Part shown: positions 1-5,913 of the stretch, piece by piece
Layout: each line of letters starts with the position of its first letter
How positions within the stretch are numbered: position 1 is the first letter of the stretch
NCBI GenBank assembly: GCA_017302195.1
Contig: JAFLEG010000289.1
Location: 1 to 6,129 of the forward strand
Source: Verrucomicrobiota bacterium
GTDB taxonomy: Bacteria > Verrucomicrobiota > Verrucomicrobiia > Limisphaerales > UBA9464
Direction of reading: 5' to 3'
DNA length: 6,129 nt
Translations under genes and position numbers: made by a program
Notes under the pieces: generated by a model
What the model was told of the DNA's origin: nothing
What the model saw: only the letters and a program-made list of their open reading frames with translations
Databases searched by the model: none

Positions 1-1280
1 ACGCGGCGCGCCAACTGGGTCTCGCCATGGTGCATCAGGAGCTGGCCTTCTGCCCCAACCTGACCATCGCCGAGAACCTCTGCCTGGGCGACCTGCCGTC
101 CCGTGCCGGCGTGCTCTCCCGATCCGCCATGCGGGCACGGGCCCGGGAGATGCTGGCGGCGATTGATGCCCCCTTCGACGTGGACCAGCCGCTGGCGGCG
201 CTGACCACCGGACAGGAACAACGGGTGCAGATTGCCGCCGCCGTCGGCACCGGCGCCCGGGTGATCGTCTTCGACGAACCCACCAGCTCGCTGTCCGTGG
301 CGGAGAGCGAACATCTGTTTGCGCTGCTGGGCCGCCTCAAATCCCGCGGGATCACCGTGCTCTACGTCTCGCACCGGATGGAGGAAATCTTCCGGCTCTG
401 CGACATGGTGACCGTCCTCCGCGATGGGCGTCACGTCGCCACCAGCCCGGTGGCTGGCATGACCCCGGACTCCCTGGTGCATCAGATGATCGGACGCGAC
501 GTCGCCCCGCATGAACCGGAACATGTGCGGCGCGAGCCCGGGTCCGAGGTCCTGCGGGTGGAGAACCTCACCTCTCCCGGCAGGTGCAGTGGCATCCACT
601 TCAGCCTGAGGGCCGGCGAGGTGCTCGGGCTGGCCGGGCTGGTCGGGGCGGGTCGGAGCGAGGTGGCGCACGCGATCTTTGGTCTCGATCCGCAGGCACG
701 CGGCCAGGTCACCGTGCGCGGCCAACCGTTGCCGCAGGGCGATGTCCAGGCCGCCTTGCGTGCCGGTCTCGGCTTTCTCCCCGAGGATCGCAAGCGCCTG
801 GGCCTCCTGCTTTCGCTGAATTGCCGCGAAAACGCCTCGCTGGCAGCCCTAGGCCGGGTGGCATCCGTCGGCGTCATCCGGCGCGGCGCAGAACGCGGCC
901 TGGTCCAGAGGTTCGTGGAGCGGCTGCGGGTCAAGACCCCCTCCGTCGAGACCCCGGTGGTGCGGCTGAGCGGCGGGAACCAGCAAAAGATCGCCCTCGC
1001 CAAGTGGCTGGCGCGGGAGTGTCCGATCCTGATCGTGGATGAACCCACGCGGGGGGTGGATGTCGGCGCCAAGGCGGAGATCCACCGGCTGCTGGATGAA
1101 CTGGCATCCGCAGGAGCGGCCATTCTCCTCATCTCCAGCGAACTGCCGGAGCTCATGGCCCTGAGCCGCCGCATCCTGGTGCTGCGGGAGGGACGTCAGG
1201 TCGGGGAAGTGGCCCGTGCCGAGTTCTCCCAGGCCGGACTGCTACGCCTCATGGCCGGTGTGGCTCCGGGAGCCAATTGA
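1..1280 (+). CDS. Sugar ABC transporter ATP-binding protein, RbsA/MglA/XylG type (5' end outside window)
   Basis: This is the energy-coupling ATPase of a carbohydrate ABC importer, with two nucleotide-binding domains in one chain; it would act at the inner face of the cytoplasmic membrane. The frame is open from base 3 with no stop, so the start lies upstream. About 425 residues are visible; the family is usually about 500, so roughly 75 N-terminal residues, including the first Walker A, are missing. Numbering visible residues from base 3: Q-loop region GLAMVHQEL (6-14), a degenerate first signature LTTGQEQ (67-73), Walker B VIVFDEPTSS (87-96) and switch YVSHRM (121-126). In the second domain: the glycine-rich GLVGAGRSE loop (212-220) that replaces a canonical Walker A in this family, EDRK (261-264), signature LSGGNQQ (322-328) and Walker B ILIVDEPTRGVD (342-353). 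The family call is secure; the sugar cannot be told. No permease follows, since the next gene is on the opposite strand, so partners must lie upstream or elsewhere. Confidence 0.93.
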   Translation, partial: AARQLGLAMVHQELAFCPNLTIAENLCLGDLPSRAGVLSRSAMRARAREMLAAIDAPFDVDQPLAALTTGQEQRVQIAAAVGTGARVIVFDEPTSSLSVAESEHLFALLGRLKSRGITVLYVSHRMEEIFRLCDMVTVLRDGRHVATSPVAGMTPDSLVHQMIGRDVAPHEPEHVRREPGSEVLRVENLTSPGRCSGIHFSLRAGEVLGLAGLVGAGRSEVAHAIFGLDPQARGQVTVRGQPLPQGDVQAALRAGLGFLPEDRKRLGLLLSLNCRENASLAALGRVASVGVIRRGAERGLVQRFVERLRVKTPSVETPVVRLSGGNQQKIALAKWLARECPILIVDEPTRGVDVGAKAEIHRLLDELASAGAAILLISSELPELMALSRRILVLREGRQVGEVARAEFSQAGLLRLMAGVAPGAN

Positions 1281-1295
1281 GCCTGGAAAGAAGAG

Positions 1296-1430
1296 TTTAA
1301 CCGCATAGAACACAAAGAACGCAAAGAAAGACAGCGACTTGGAAGGAGAGAGCAAATCACCTTCCGTTTGGGTCCGCCTCCGCCTGGTTTCTCCTGCCTT
1401 CTCTGTGTCCTGGGCGGCCTTTGTGTGAGC
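1296..1430. repeat. Degenerate intergenic inverted-repeat element (AACACAAAGAACGCAAAG style)
   Basis: The gap between the ABC ATPase and the hydroxylase gene contains an A/G-rich left part (1296-1330, including AACACAAAGAACGCAAAGA) and a T/C-rich right part (1399-1429, including CTCTGTGTCC and CCTTTGTGTGAG). CACAAAG at 1311-1317 is matched in inverse orientation by CTTTGTG at 1419-1425, with about 100 bp between. Low-GC AAAGAACGCAAAG words stand out against the GC-rich surroundings. From memory, similar words occur as dispersed intergenic repeats in several bacterial phyla, including Verrucomicrobiota. No transposase is present and no target-site duplication was identified, so calling it a miniature mobile element would be inference. 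The element's edges are approximate. Confidence 0.5.
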
Positions 1431-1451
1431 CCCACTCCCCCCACGAGAGCC

Positions 1452-2057
1452 TCACGCCCCGCGAACCACCGCATTCAACGCCGGGGTCCGCGGCTGCACA
1501 TCCGGAACACTGGGGCCGCGAGCCTGCGCGAAATGGGTCCGCGCCCGAAGCAGCAGCGTGCCCAGGCACAGGTCGGCCAGCGGCAGCACCACGTTGAAAT
1601 TCTTGTGCATGTAGCGGTGGTGCAGGAGGTGGTGCCCGTTGAGCCGGAAGAAGACCCCCGAACGCTCCACCCGGCGTCTCCGGGGGAGGTGCATGCACCA
1701 GTGCATGTATTCGTAGGTGCCGTAGTACAGCGCAAAGGCGAGCATCGCGCCGGGCACGATCGCCCAATGCCCGATGGCCCAGGCCGCGGCAGCATAGGGA
1801 ATACAGCCAATCGCAACCAGCACCGGACCGTTCCACCAGGCCATCGGGATGATCTCCTTATCCTCCTCCCGCTGGACATGGTAGCTCTCGTCCGCCCGGA
1901 ACACATGATGGTGGATCAGGGCGTGGGTACGGAATGGGTAATCGAAGGCACCGACCGGGCGGTGCATGACAAACCGGTGCAGGGTCCACTCGAAGAACGA
2001 GGAAAAGACCACGGCCGAGGCAAAACCGGCGGCCATCCAAAGCAGGGTGGAAATCAT
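1452..2057 (-). CDS. Membrane fatty-acid hydroxylase / sterol-desaturase superfamily protein
   Basis: The 201-residue protein is predicted to be an integral-membrane di-iron oxygenase of the fatty acid hydroxylase superfamily. Such enzymes use O2 to hydroxylate or desaturate lipids, sterols or carotenoids. It carries the full set of histidine clusters: H27-x4-H32, H45-x3-HHH (45-51), H119-x3-H123 and HHLLHHRYMH (142-151). Hydrophobic segments lie at about residues 3-22 and 78-112, the second long enough for a hairpin of two helices. The cluster spacing resembles the short bacterial members related to beta-carotene hydroxylase and the fatty acid 2-hydroxylase core. The ATG at 2057 is chosen because it precedes the first membrane segment directly; no Shine-Dalgarno motif is seen before it. 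The gene lies 94 bp downstream of the lipoprotein pair on the same strand and could be co-transcribed with it. Substrate is unknown. Confidence 0.85.
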   Translation of the reverse strand: MISTLLWMAAGFASAVVFSSFFEWTLHRFVMHRPVGAFDYPFRTHALIHHHVFRADESYHVQREEDKEIIPMAWWNGPVLVAIGCIPYAAAAWAIGHWAIVPGAMLAFALYYGTYEYMHWCMHLPRRRRVERSGVFFRLNGHHLLHHRYMHKNFNVVLPLADLCLGTLLLRARTHFAQARGPSVPDVQPRTPALNAVVRGA

Positions 2058-2151
2058 CAGTCGGAAACAACGTCACCGGCAGAATCCACGGCGACGAATC
2101 CGGCGAATCTTCCAGAAACCATCGGGGAGGAAAGAGAAGTTATCGAAAAGC

Positions 2152-2559
2152 TCAATAGCCAGTCCAGGAGCCCCAGGCCTCGTTCCACTGGGGCAGGTCG
2201 TCATTGCGCGCTTCCATCAGCGACTGCTGCGCCGCACGGGCATCGGACCGCGCCGCCTCGTCAATCTCCACCCGGGCCTGGTAGGCCTGATACTGCGCCT
2301 CTTGACCGACGTACAACTGCTGCTGGGTGGCGTCGGGATAGACATAGTACGGCTTGCCGTCCCGGGTCACCACCGTGAGCTGCCCCGGCGCCAGGGTGCG
2401 TACCAGGTCGAGCTGCTTCGGGGTGGTGGCGGGGATCACCTGGAATCCGGCGGCCGCCAGCCGGGCCTCAATCTGCGTGGTCCGGGATGGGGTGGCGCAG
2501 CCGGAGAACGCCGCCATGGCAAGAGCCAGGGCGGCCAGAGGGAGGAGGAACGGTTTCAT
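2152..2559 (-). CDS. Small putative lipoprotein, second copy of a tandem paralogous pair
   Basis: The 135-residue protein starts with a lipoprotein signal: MKPF, a hydrophobic stretch (residues 4-18) and a lipobox FSGC with the lipidated cysteine at 21, so it should be exported and membrane-anchored. Residues 38-94 form a conserved core starting GFQVIPATTP, with YVYPD in the middle and QLYVG and AQYQAYQ near the end. The tail is rich in Ala, Gln and acidic residues and then in Trp (about 95-135). Hand alignment with the protein encoded at 2596-3039 gives 33 identities in the 57-residue core without gaps, so the two are paralogues. I do not recognise a named family and assign no function. The ATG at 2559 is well placed for the signal peptide. 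Its upstream sequence is pyrimidine-rich (GCCTCCGGACCTCCC) and lacks a Shine-Dalgarno motif. Confidence 0.85.
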   Translation of the reverse strand: MKPFLLPLAALALAMAAFSGCATPSRTTQIEARLAAAGFQVIPATTPKQLDLVRTLAPGQLTVVTRDGKPYYVYPDATQQQLYVGQEAQYQAYQARVEIDEAARSDARAAQQSLMEARNDDLPQWNEAWGSWTGY

Positions 2560-2595
2560 GGGAGGTCCGGAGGCAGGAAATGGGCTGGGAGAGAC

Positions 2596-3039
2596 TCAGA
2601 ACGGCGCGAGCGGCCAGACACCCCACACCGCCCAGGGGTCATTGCTGATGGCCGTCGCCTCCGCGTTGAGAATCTGCGCATTGGTCTCGTCCTGCTGGGC
2701 CTGGAAGCCCTGCTGAAGGTTTTTCTCGTTGAGCAGGAGGTTCTGGTAGGCGGAATACTGTGCGTTGTTCCCCACATAGAGCTGCTTCTGGGCGCGGTCG
2801 GGGTAGATGAAATACACCTGCCCCTGACGCTTGATCACCGAGATCTTGCCGCCCGGCAGGGTGTCCAGGTGCTGCAACTGCTCCGGGGTGGTCGCCGGGA
2901 TCACCTTGAACCCGGAGGCCGCGAGATACTGCTCGGTTCGCGCCGGACGGGTGGCACAACCAGTGCCTCCGCACCACAGCAGGACGATGCCCACCAGCCA
3001 GAGGAGGAAACGGAAGGGAATGGGGTGATCTCGGAACAC
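2596..3039 (-). CDS. Small putative lipoprotein, first copy of a tandem paralogous pair (GTG start)
   Basis: The 147-residue protein begins with an N-region MFRDHPIPFR, a hydrophobic stretch (11-24) and a lipobox-like GTGC with cysteine 28. Gly rather than Leu at position -3 makes the lipobox slightly atypical, but its position matches that of the paralogue. The conserved core spans residues 43-99 (GFKVIPATTP, YFIYPD, QLYVG, AQYSAYQ). It is followed by a Gln/Asn/Glu-rich, probably helical segment (100-130) and a Trp-rich end, DPWAVWGVWPLAPF. The start is a GTG at 3039; no ATG lies between it and the hydrophobic segment, and later GTGs would truncate the signal peptide. The stop is 36 bp ahead of the second copy, so the pair is probably co-transcribed. 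The function is unknown. A role at the outer membrane or periplasm follows only from the lipidation signal. Confidence 0.82.
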   Translation of the reverse strand: MFRDHPIPFRFLLWLVGIVLLWCGGTGCATRPARTEQYLAASGFKVIPATTPEQLQHLDTLPGGKISVIKRQGQVYFIYPDRAQKQLYVGNNAQYSAYQNLLLNEKNLQQGFQAQQDETNAQILNAEATAISNDPWAVWGVWPLAPF

Positions 3040-3126
3040 GGGGAGAAGCCTACGAAAACCCGGCGGGGCGTCGAGTCACATCACGCAGTGCCACCACGGT
3101 GCCGGTGCCTCCGCCGGTTCTTCGCA

Positions 3127-3145
3127 TCGAGGCCGCGGCCTTCGA
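3127..3145. repeat. GC-rich near-palindrome
   Basis: TCGAGGCCGCGGCCTTCGA pairs with itself over almost its full length, with one bulged T. It lies about 90 bp upstream of the first lipoprotein start and about 390 bp upstream of dprA. It could be an operator or part of a dispersed repeat. It is not followed by a T-tract, so it does not look like an intrinsic terminator. Confidence 0.4.
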
Positions 3146-3158
3146 CTCCTGCGAACGC

Positions 3159-3350
3159 ATTGAACCGAGGTCGAGGTGAAACGCGTCCGTGCCCGGCGTG
3201 GGGTTCGGGCTTCTGCACGACCCCATGTTCCTCCGCCTGCCCTGTGGAGTCGCTGCGGATTACGGGGAGATCGTTGCGCGTCGGGGCTTCCCGCGGTCCC
3301 CGTCGTTCATCCACACGCGAGGCGGGATTGAATGGGGTCGAGGTGGAACG
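3159..3350. repeat. Diverged 24-25 bp direct repeat, copies about 168 bp apart
   Basis: Copy 1 begins at 3159 and copy 2 at 3327. Both read ATTGAA, then 3-4 variable bases, then GGTCGAGGTG followed by one variable base and AACG. The two copies lie in the same orientation inside the non-coding region upstream of dprA. Words of the GGTCGAGGT kind recur in intergenic DNA of some verrucomicrobial genomes as I remember them, but I cannot verify that here. Confidence 0.5.
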
Positions 3351-3533
3351 TGACCCAGGTTCGAATCCGACCCGGTTCGTCGCTCCCGGGACGTGCAGGG
3401 CATCGAGGTGCACTGACGCCATCCCACCGACAACAGAGGAATGCACTGTCCAGGCAGCGCCGGCTCGTCGCGAACTTTGGGGAGGCACGGCGCATTGCCG
3501 CACCCCCGGCGGATGGCCTATGCCGGCGGGTGC

Positions 3534-4646
3534 ATGACCTCCCGAGAAGCGCTGATCGCCCTCAACCTAGTGGACCACGTCGGCCCGGTCCGTTTGCGGC
3601 AGTTGATGGCCTGCCTCGGACCCGACCCCGCCGCCATTCTCCGGGCGCGGCGCGAAGAACTGATGGCGGTGCCGGGGATCGGCGAGGACACCGCGGACGC
3701 CATTGCCTCCTGGGAACGCACCGTGGACCTCGGAAACGAACTGCGCCGCATTGAAGCCTCCGGCGTGCGGATCGTGATTGCGGAAGACGACGAATATCCA
3801 CCCCTGCTCCGCCAGATCTACGATCCGCCCATGGTGCTGTATGTGAAGGGGTCCCTGCTTCCCAAAGACCGCAACGGCGTCGCGCTGGTCGGTTCCCGTC
3901 TGACGACACCCTACGGTCAGGACGTCGCGCGGAAGCTGGCCTATCAACTGGCCTTCACCGGGGTGACGGTGGTGAGCGGCGGCGCCCGCGGCATTGACAC
4001 CGCGGCGCATCAGGGAGCGCTGTCCGCCGGAGGGCGCACCATCGCGGTGCTGGGCACCGGCATCAACCGGGTGTTTCCTCCCGAGAACGCCGCCCTTTAT
4101 GAGCGCATCACCGCCCACGGCGCCGTGATGACGCAGTTCCCCTTCAACCGCCCGGCGGACAAGCAGAGCTTTCCCATCCGCAACCGCATCGTGGCCGGCA
4201 TGACCCAGGGCACCGTGGTGGTGGAAGCCAATCTTTCCAGCGGCGCCCTGATCACCGCCAACTTCGCGACCGAATACGGTCGCCAGGTGTTCGCGGTGCC
4301 CGGACGCATTGATTCCCCGCGGTCCAAGGGCTGCCACGACCTCATCAAGCAGGGCGCGAAGCTGTGCGAGGGCGCGGAGGACATCCTCAGCGAGTTCGAA
4401 TACCTGTTCCCCCCGTCCAACAAGCCGCCCTCGGCCGCCTCCTCGGGAACGCTTCCGGGCATTGAGCTCTCCGAGACGGAAACACGGGTCCTCGATGCCC
4501 TCGATCCGGGTGCGGAGCGCAGTCCCGACGAGGTGATCCGCACCACCGGACTGGCCGCCAGCGTCGTCTCGGTGGCCCTGCTCAGCCTGGAACTGAAGCG
4601 CCTGGTCCGACAGCTCCCCGGGCGCATCTACGCCCGGGTCCTGTAG
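3534..4646 (+). CDS. dprA: DNA-processing protein DprA (Smf)
   Basis: DprA binds incoming single-stranded DNA in the cytoplasm and loads RecA during natural transformation; many non-transforming bacteria also keep it. The 370-residue product has the full architecture. An N-terminal helix-hairpin-helix/SAM-like region spans about 1-65 (HVGPVRLRQL, VPGIGEDTADAI). The extended Rossmann fold spans about 80-290, with ALVGSR (117-122), SGGARGID (148-155), AVLGTGINRVFPPEN (171-185), FPIRNRIVAG (213-222), VVEANLSSGALITA (229-242) and FAVPG (253-257). A C-terminal DprA winged-helix domain spans about 310-368 (LSETETRVLDAL through RLVRQLPGRIY). Family members usually have SGLARGID where this one has SGGARGID. 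The ATG at 3534 is preferred over in-frame ATGs at 3513 and 3441, because MTSREALIALNLV matches the normal N-terminus. Only a weak GGCGGG precedes it. It is transcribed alone and converges on obg. Confidence 0.96.
   Translation: MTSREALIALNLVDHVGPVRLRQLMACLGPDPAAILRARREELMAVPGIGEDTADAIASWERTVDLGNELRRIEASGVRIVIAEDDEYPPLLRQIYDPPMVLYVKGSLLPKDRNGVALVGSRLTTPYGQDVARKLAYQLAFTGVTVVSGGARGIDTAAHQGALSAGGRTIAVLGTGINRVFPPENAALYERITAHGAVMTQFPFNRPADKQSFPIRNRIVAGMTQGTVVVEANLSSGALITANFATEYGRQVFAVPGRIDSPRSKGCHDLIKQGAKLCEGAEDILSEFEYLFPPSNKPPSAASSGTLPGIELSETETRVLDALDPGAERSPDEVIRTTGLAASVVSVALLSLELKRLVRQLPGRIYARVL
4617..4638 (+). terminator. Hairpin at the 3' end of dprA, possible terminator without T-tract
   Basis: CCCGGGCG, a 6-base loop and CGCCCGGG form a perfect 8-bp GC-rich stem inside the last codons of dprA, ending 5 bases before the stop codon. 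No run of T follows, so it is not a canonical intrinsic terminator. It could slow polymerase or protect the mRNA 3' end at this tight convergent junction. It may also be a by-product of codon choice. Confidence 0.3.
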
Positions 4647-4650
4647 CCGC

Positions 4651-5838
4651 TCAGGCCGAGGGCTCGGCGGCCATCTCGCGAATCGCCTTGAGGAAGGCCG
4701 GGATGCCCTCGTGGAAGGCCGCGGCAATCGGCAGCACCGGGGTCTTGCGGATCTTCCGCTTGAAGGCCTTCAGATTGGCCTCAGCCCCCGGCTCATCCAT
4801 CTTGTTCGCCACCACCAGCCGCTGCTTCTCCAGCAGCGCCGGATCGTAGAGCGCCAGTTCCTCCAGCAGGGAGCGATAATCGTCCCACGGTGCCCGCCCC
4901 TCGGTGCCGGCCATGTCCAGCAGCAGCACCAGGGCCCGACAACGGGCGATGTGGCGGAGGAATTTGTGCCCGAGCCCCACATTGGCGTGGGCGCCGGCGA
5001 TCAGTCCCGGCACGTCACAGAGGGTGAGCCGCTGGTGATCCGGATACTCCACGATGCCGACCTGCGGGGTCAGCGTGGTGAAGGGGTAGGCGGCGATCTT
5101 GGGACGCGCCTTGGAGATGGCGGCCAGCAGCGTGGACTTACCGGCGTTGGGGTAGCCCACGATGCCCACGTCGGCCACCAGACGGAGTTCGAGCAGGTAA
5201 TCCCCTTCGCTTCCAGGTTCACCCGGCTGCGCAAAGCGGGGCGCCTGCCGGACGGAGGTGGCAAAGTTCCGGTTGCCCAATCCACCGCGACCGCCCTGGC
5301 AGAGCACGAAGCGCTGGCCATTTTCTGTCAGATCGCACACCAGTTCCCCGCGCTCCGGAGCATGCAGCGGACGCCGCCCCTCCTCCTCGCCCTCGGTCTC
5401 CAGATTGATCTCCAGCGCACGGGCGCCGCTTCGGATCACCGGACGCCCTGCGGACGCCACCCGGAGGCCCGGACGGGGCGCCTGGTCGGGATCCTCCGCC
5501 TCGGAATCCTCCGCGGGAGCTTCCGGAGGCGCCGCGGGCTGGGCGATCCTCCAGACCAGCGTGCCACAGGGCACCTTGATCAGCAGATCGCGCCCCGCCA
5601 GTCCGTCCATGCCCTTGCCCATCCCCCCCTGGCCGCTCTCGGCGATCAATCGCGGCTGGAAGAACTGCTGGATGAGATTGTTGAGATCGTGGCTGGCTTC
5701 CAGGATGACATTGCCCCCGCGGCCGCCATTGCCGCCGCTCGGTCCACCCTTGGGAATGTACGCCTCGCGGTGAAACGCCACCGCCCCCTTGCCGCCGTGT
5801 CCGGCGCGCGCGAACACCTTGACCTCATCAACAAACAT
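4651..5838 (-). CDS. obg: Obg/CgtA family GTPase with an acidic insert in the Obg domain
   Basis: Obg is a GTPase that binds the large ribosomal subunit and acts in its assembly and in stress responses. The 395-residue product has the glycine-rich Obg fold at the N-terminus (MFVDEVKVFARAGHGG at 1-16; GGPSGGNGGRGG at 31-42; QGGRGGLGN at 181-189). The G domain follows: G1 GYPNAGKST (228-236), G2 PFTTLTPQVG (252-261), G3 DVPG (275-278), G4 NKMD (345-348) and a G5 region PIAAAFHEGI (370-379), with Ala where Ser is usual. Residues about 98-163 are an acidic, Pro/Ala/Glu-rich insert where most Obg proteins have only a short loop. The chain ends soon after the G domain, so the C-terminal OCT extension found in Firmicutes such as Bacillus is absent. 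The ATG at 5838 gives the conserved MFVDEVKV start; an in-frame TTG at 5865 would add nine unconserved residues. It lies downstream of rpmA. Confidence 0.96.
   Translation of the reverse strand: MFVDEVKVFARAGHGGKGAVAFHREAYIPKGGPSGGNGGRGGNVILEASHDLNNLIQQFFQPRLIAESGQGGMGKGMDGLAGRDLLIKVPCGTLVWRIAQPAAPPEAPAEDSEAEDPDQAPRPGLRVASAGRPVIRSGARALEINLETEGEEEGRRPLHAPERGELVCDLTENGQRFVLCQGGRGGLGNRNFATSVRQAPRFAQPGEPGSEGDYLLELRLVADVGIVGYPNAGKSTLLAAISKARPKIAAYPFTTLTPQVGIVEYPDHQRLTLCDVPGLIAGAHANVGLGHKFLRHIARCRALVLLLDMAGTEGRAPWDDYRSLLEELALYDPALLEKQRLVVANKMDEPGAEANLKAFKRKIRKTPVLPIAAAFHEGIPAFLKAIREMAAEPSA
4655..4668 (-). terminator. Small hairpin at the 3' end of obg, doubtful terminator
   Basis: GCCGAG and CTCGGC with two bases between form a short GC-rich palindrome in the last codons of obg. 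There is no T-tract on either strand. Together with the hairpin at 4617-4638 it puts a stem at each side of the 4-bp convergent gap, so it may contribute to separating the two transcripts. Confidence 0.2.
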
Positions 5839-5863
5839 GGCGGCGGGAATCGGGCACCAGCCC

Positions 5864-5892
5864 AAAGAAAAAGGCGAGGCTTACGCCTCGCC
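5864..5892 (-). terminator. Rho-independent terminator after rpmA, ahead of obg
   Basis: On the minus strand a perfect 8-bp stem, GGCGAGGC with a 4-base loop and GCCTCGCC, is followed directly by TTTTTCTTT. This is a textbook intrinsic terminator. It begins 21 bases after the rpmA stop codon, and its T-run ends 25 bases before the obg start codon. It should end most rpmA transcripts, so obg depends on read-through or on a promoter close to or within this gap. Confidence 0.88.
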
Positions 5893-5913
5893 CGAGAGTG
5901 GCGCACCCGTCAG

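Larger units (their letters stand above)
3040..3533. other. 494-bp divergent intergenic region with short repeats, no convincing gene
   Basis: This stretch separates the minus-strand lipoprotein pair from plus-strand dprA and must contain the promoters for both, but I cannot point to clear -35/-10 boxes. It contains a diverged direct repeat (about 3159-3183 and 3327-3350) and a near-palindrome (3127-3145). Open frames on either strand here have Arg/Pro/Ser-rich translations with no recognisable domain or signal, typical of chance frames in GC-rich DNA. A tRNA-like T-loop word, GGTTCGAATCC (3358-3368), has no pairing stem around it. Confidence 0.6.

Noticed and set aside
1262..1274. Palindrome GGCTCCGGGAGCC at the end of the ABC ATPase gene
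   Set aside because: The stem is short, nearly loop-less, within the coding end and without a T-tract, so it is not supported as a terminator.
2078..2116. Three imperfect copies of a GGC(GAC)GAATC word between the hydroxylase and the lipoprotein
   Set aside because: The copies are too short and variable to separate from chance in GC-rich sequence.
1368..2378. 336-codon plus-strand open frame across the repeat element and the hydroxylase gene
   Set aside because: It has no recognisable motif, runs through an intergenic repeat, and is antisense to a well-supported gene.
3351..3384. tRNA-like T-loop word GGTTCGAATCC
   Set aside because: The flanking bases do not form the T-stem, and no acceptor or anticodon arm could be found around it.
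3081..3503. 140-codon minus-strand frame in the intergenic region upstream of dprA
   Set aside because: The Arg/Ser/Pro-rich translation runs through the direct repeats and has no domain, signal peptide or convincing start. It could only be revived by conservation in relatives.
1966..3537. Very long plus-strand open frame (523 codons) antisense to the hydroxylase and both lipoproteins
   Set aside because: The translation is Arg/Gly/Pro-rich with no domain. The opposite strand carries genes with signal peptides, paralogy and histidine motifs. Long antisense frames are expected in GC-rich DNA.
3567..4727. 386-codon minus-strand frame antisense to dprA
   Set aside because: It is a mirror of dprA codon usage; dprA has complete family motifs on the other strand.
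5839..5865. Upstream TTG start for obg adding nine residues
   Set aside because: The TTG lies at the edge of the terminator T-run and the extra residues (starting MGWCPIPAA) are not part of the conserved Obg N-terminus, which begins MFVDEVKV.
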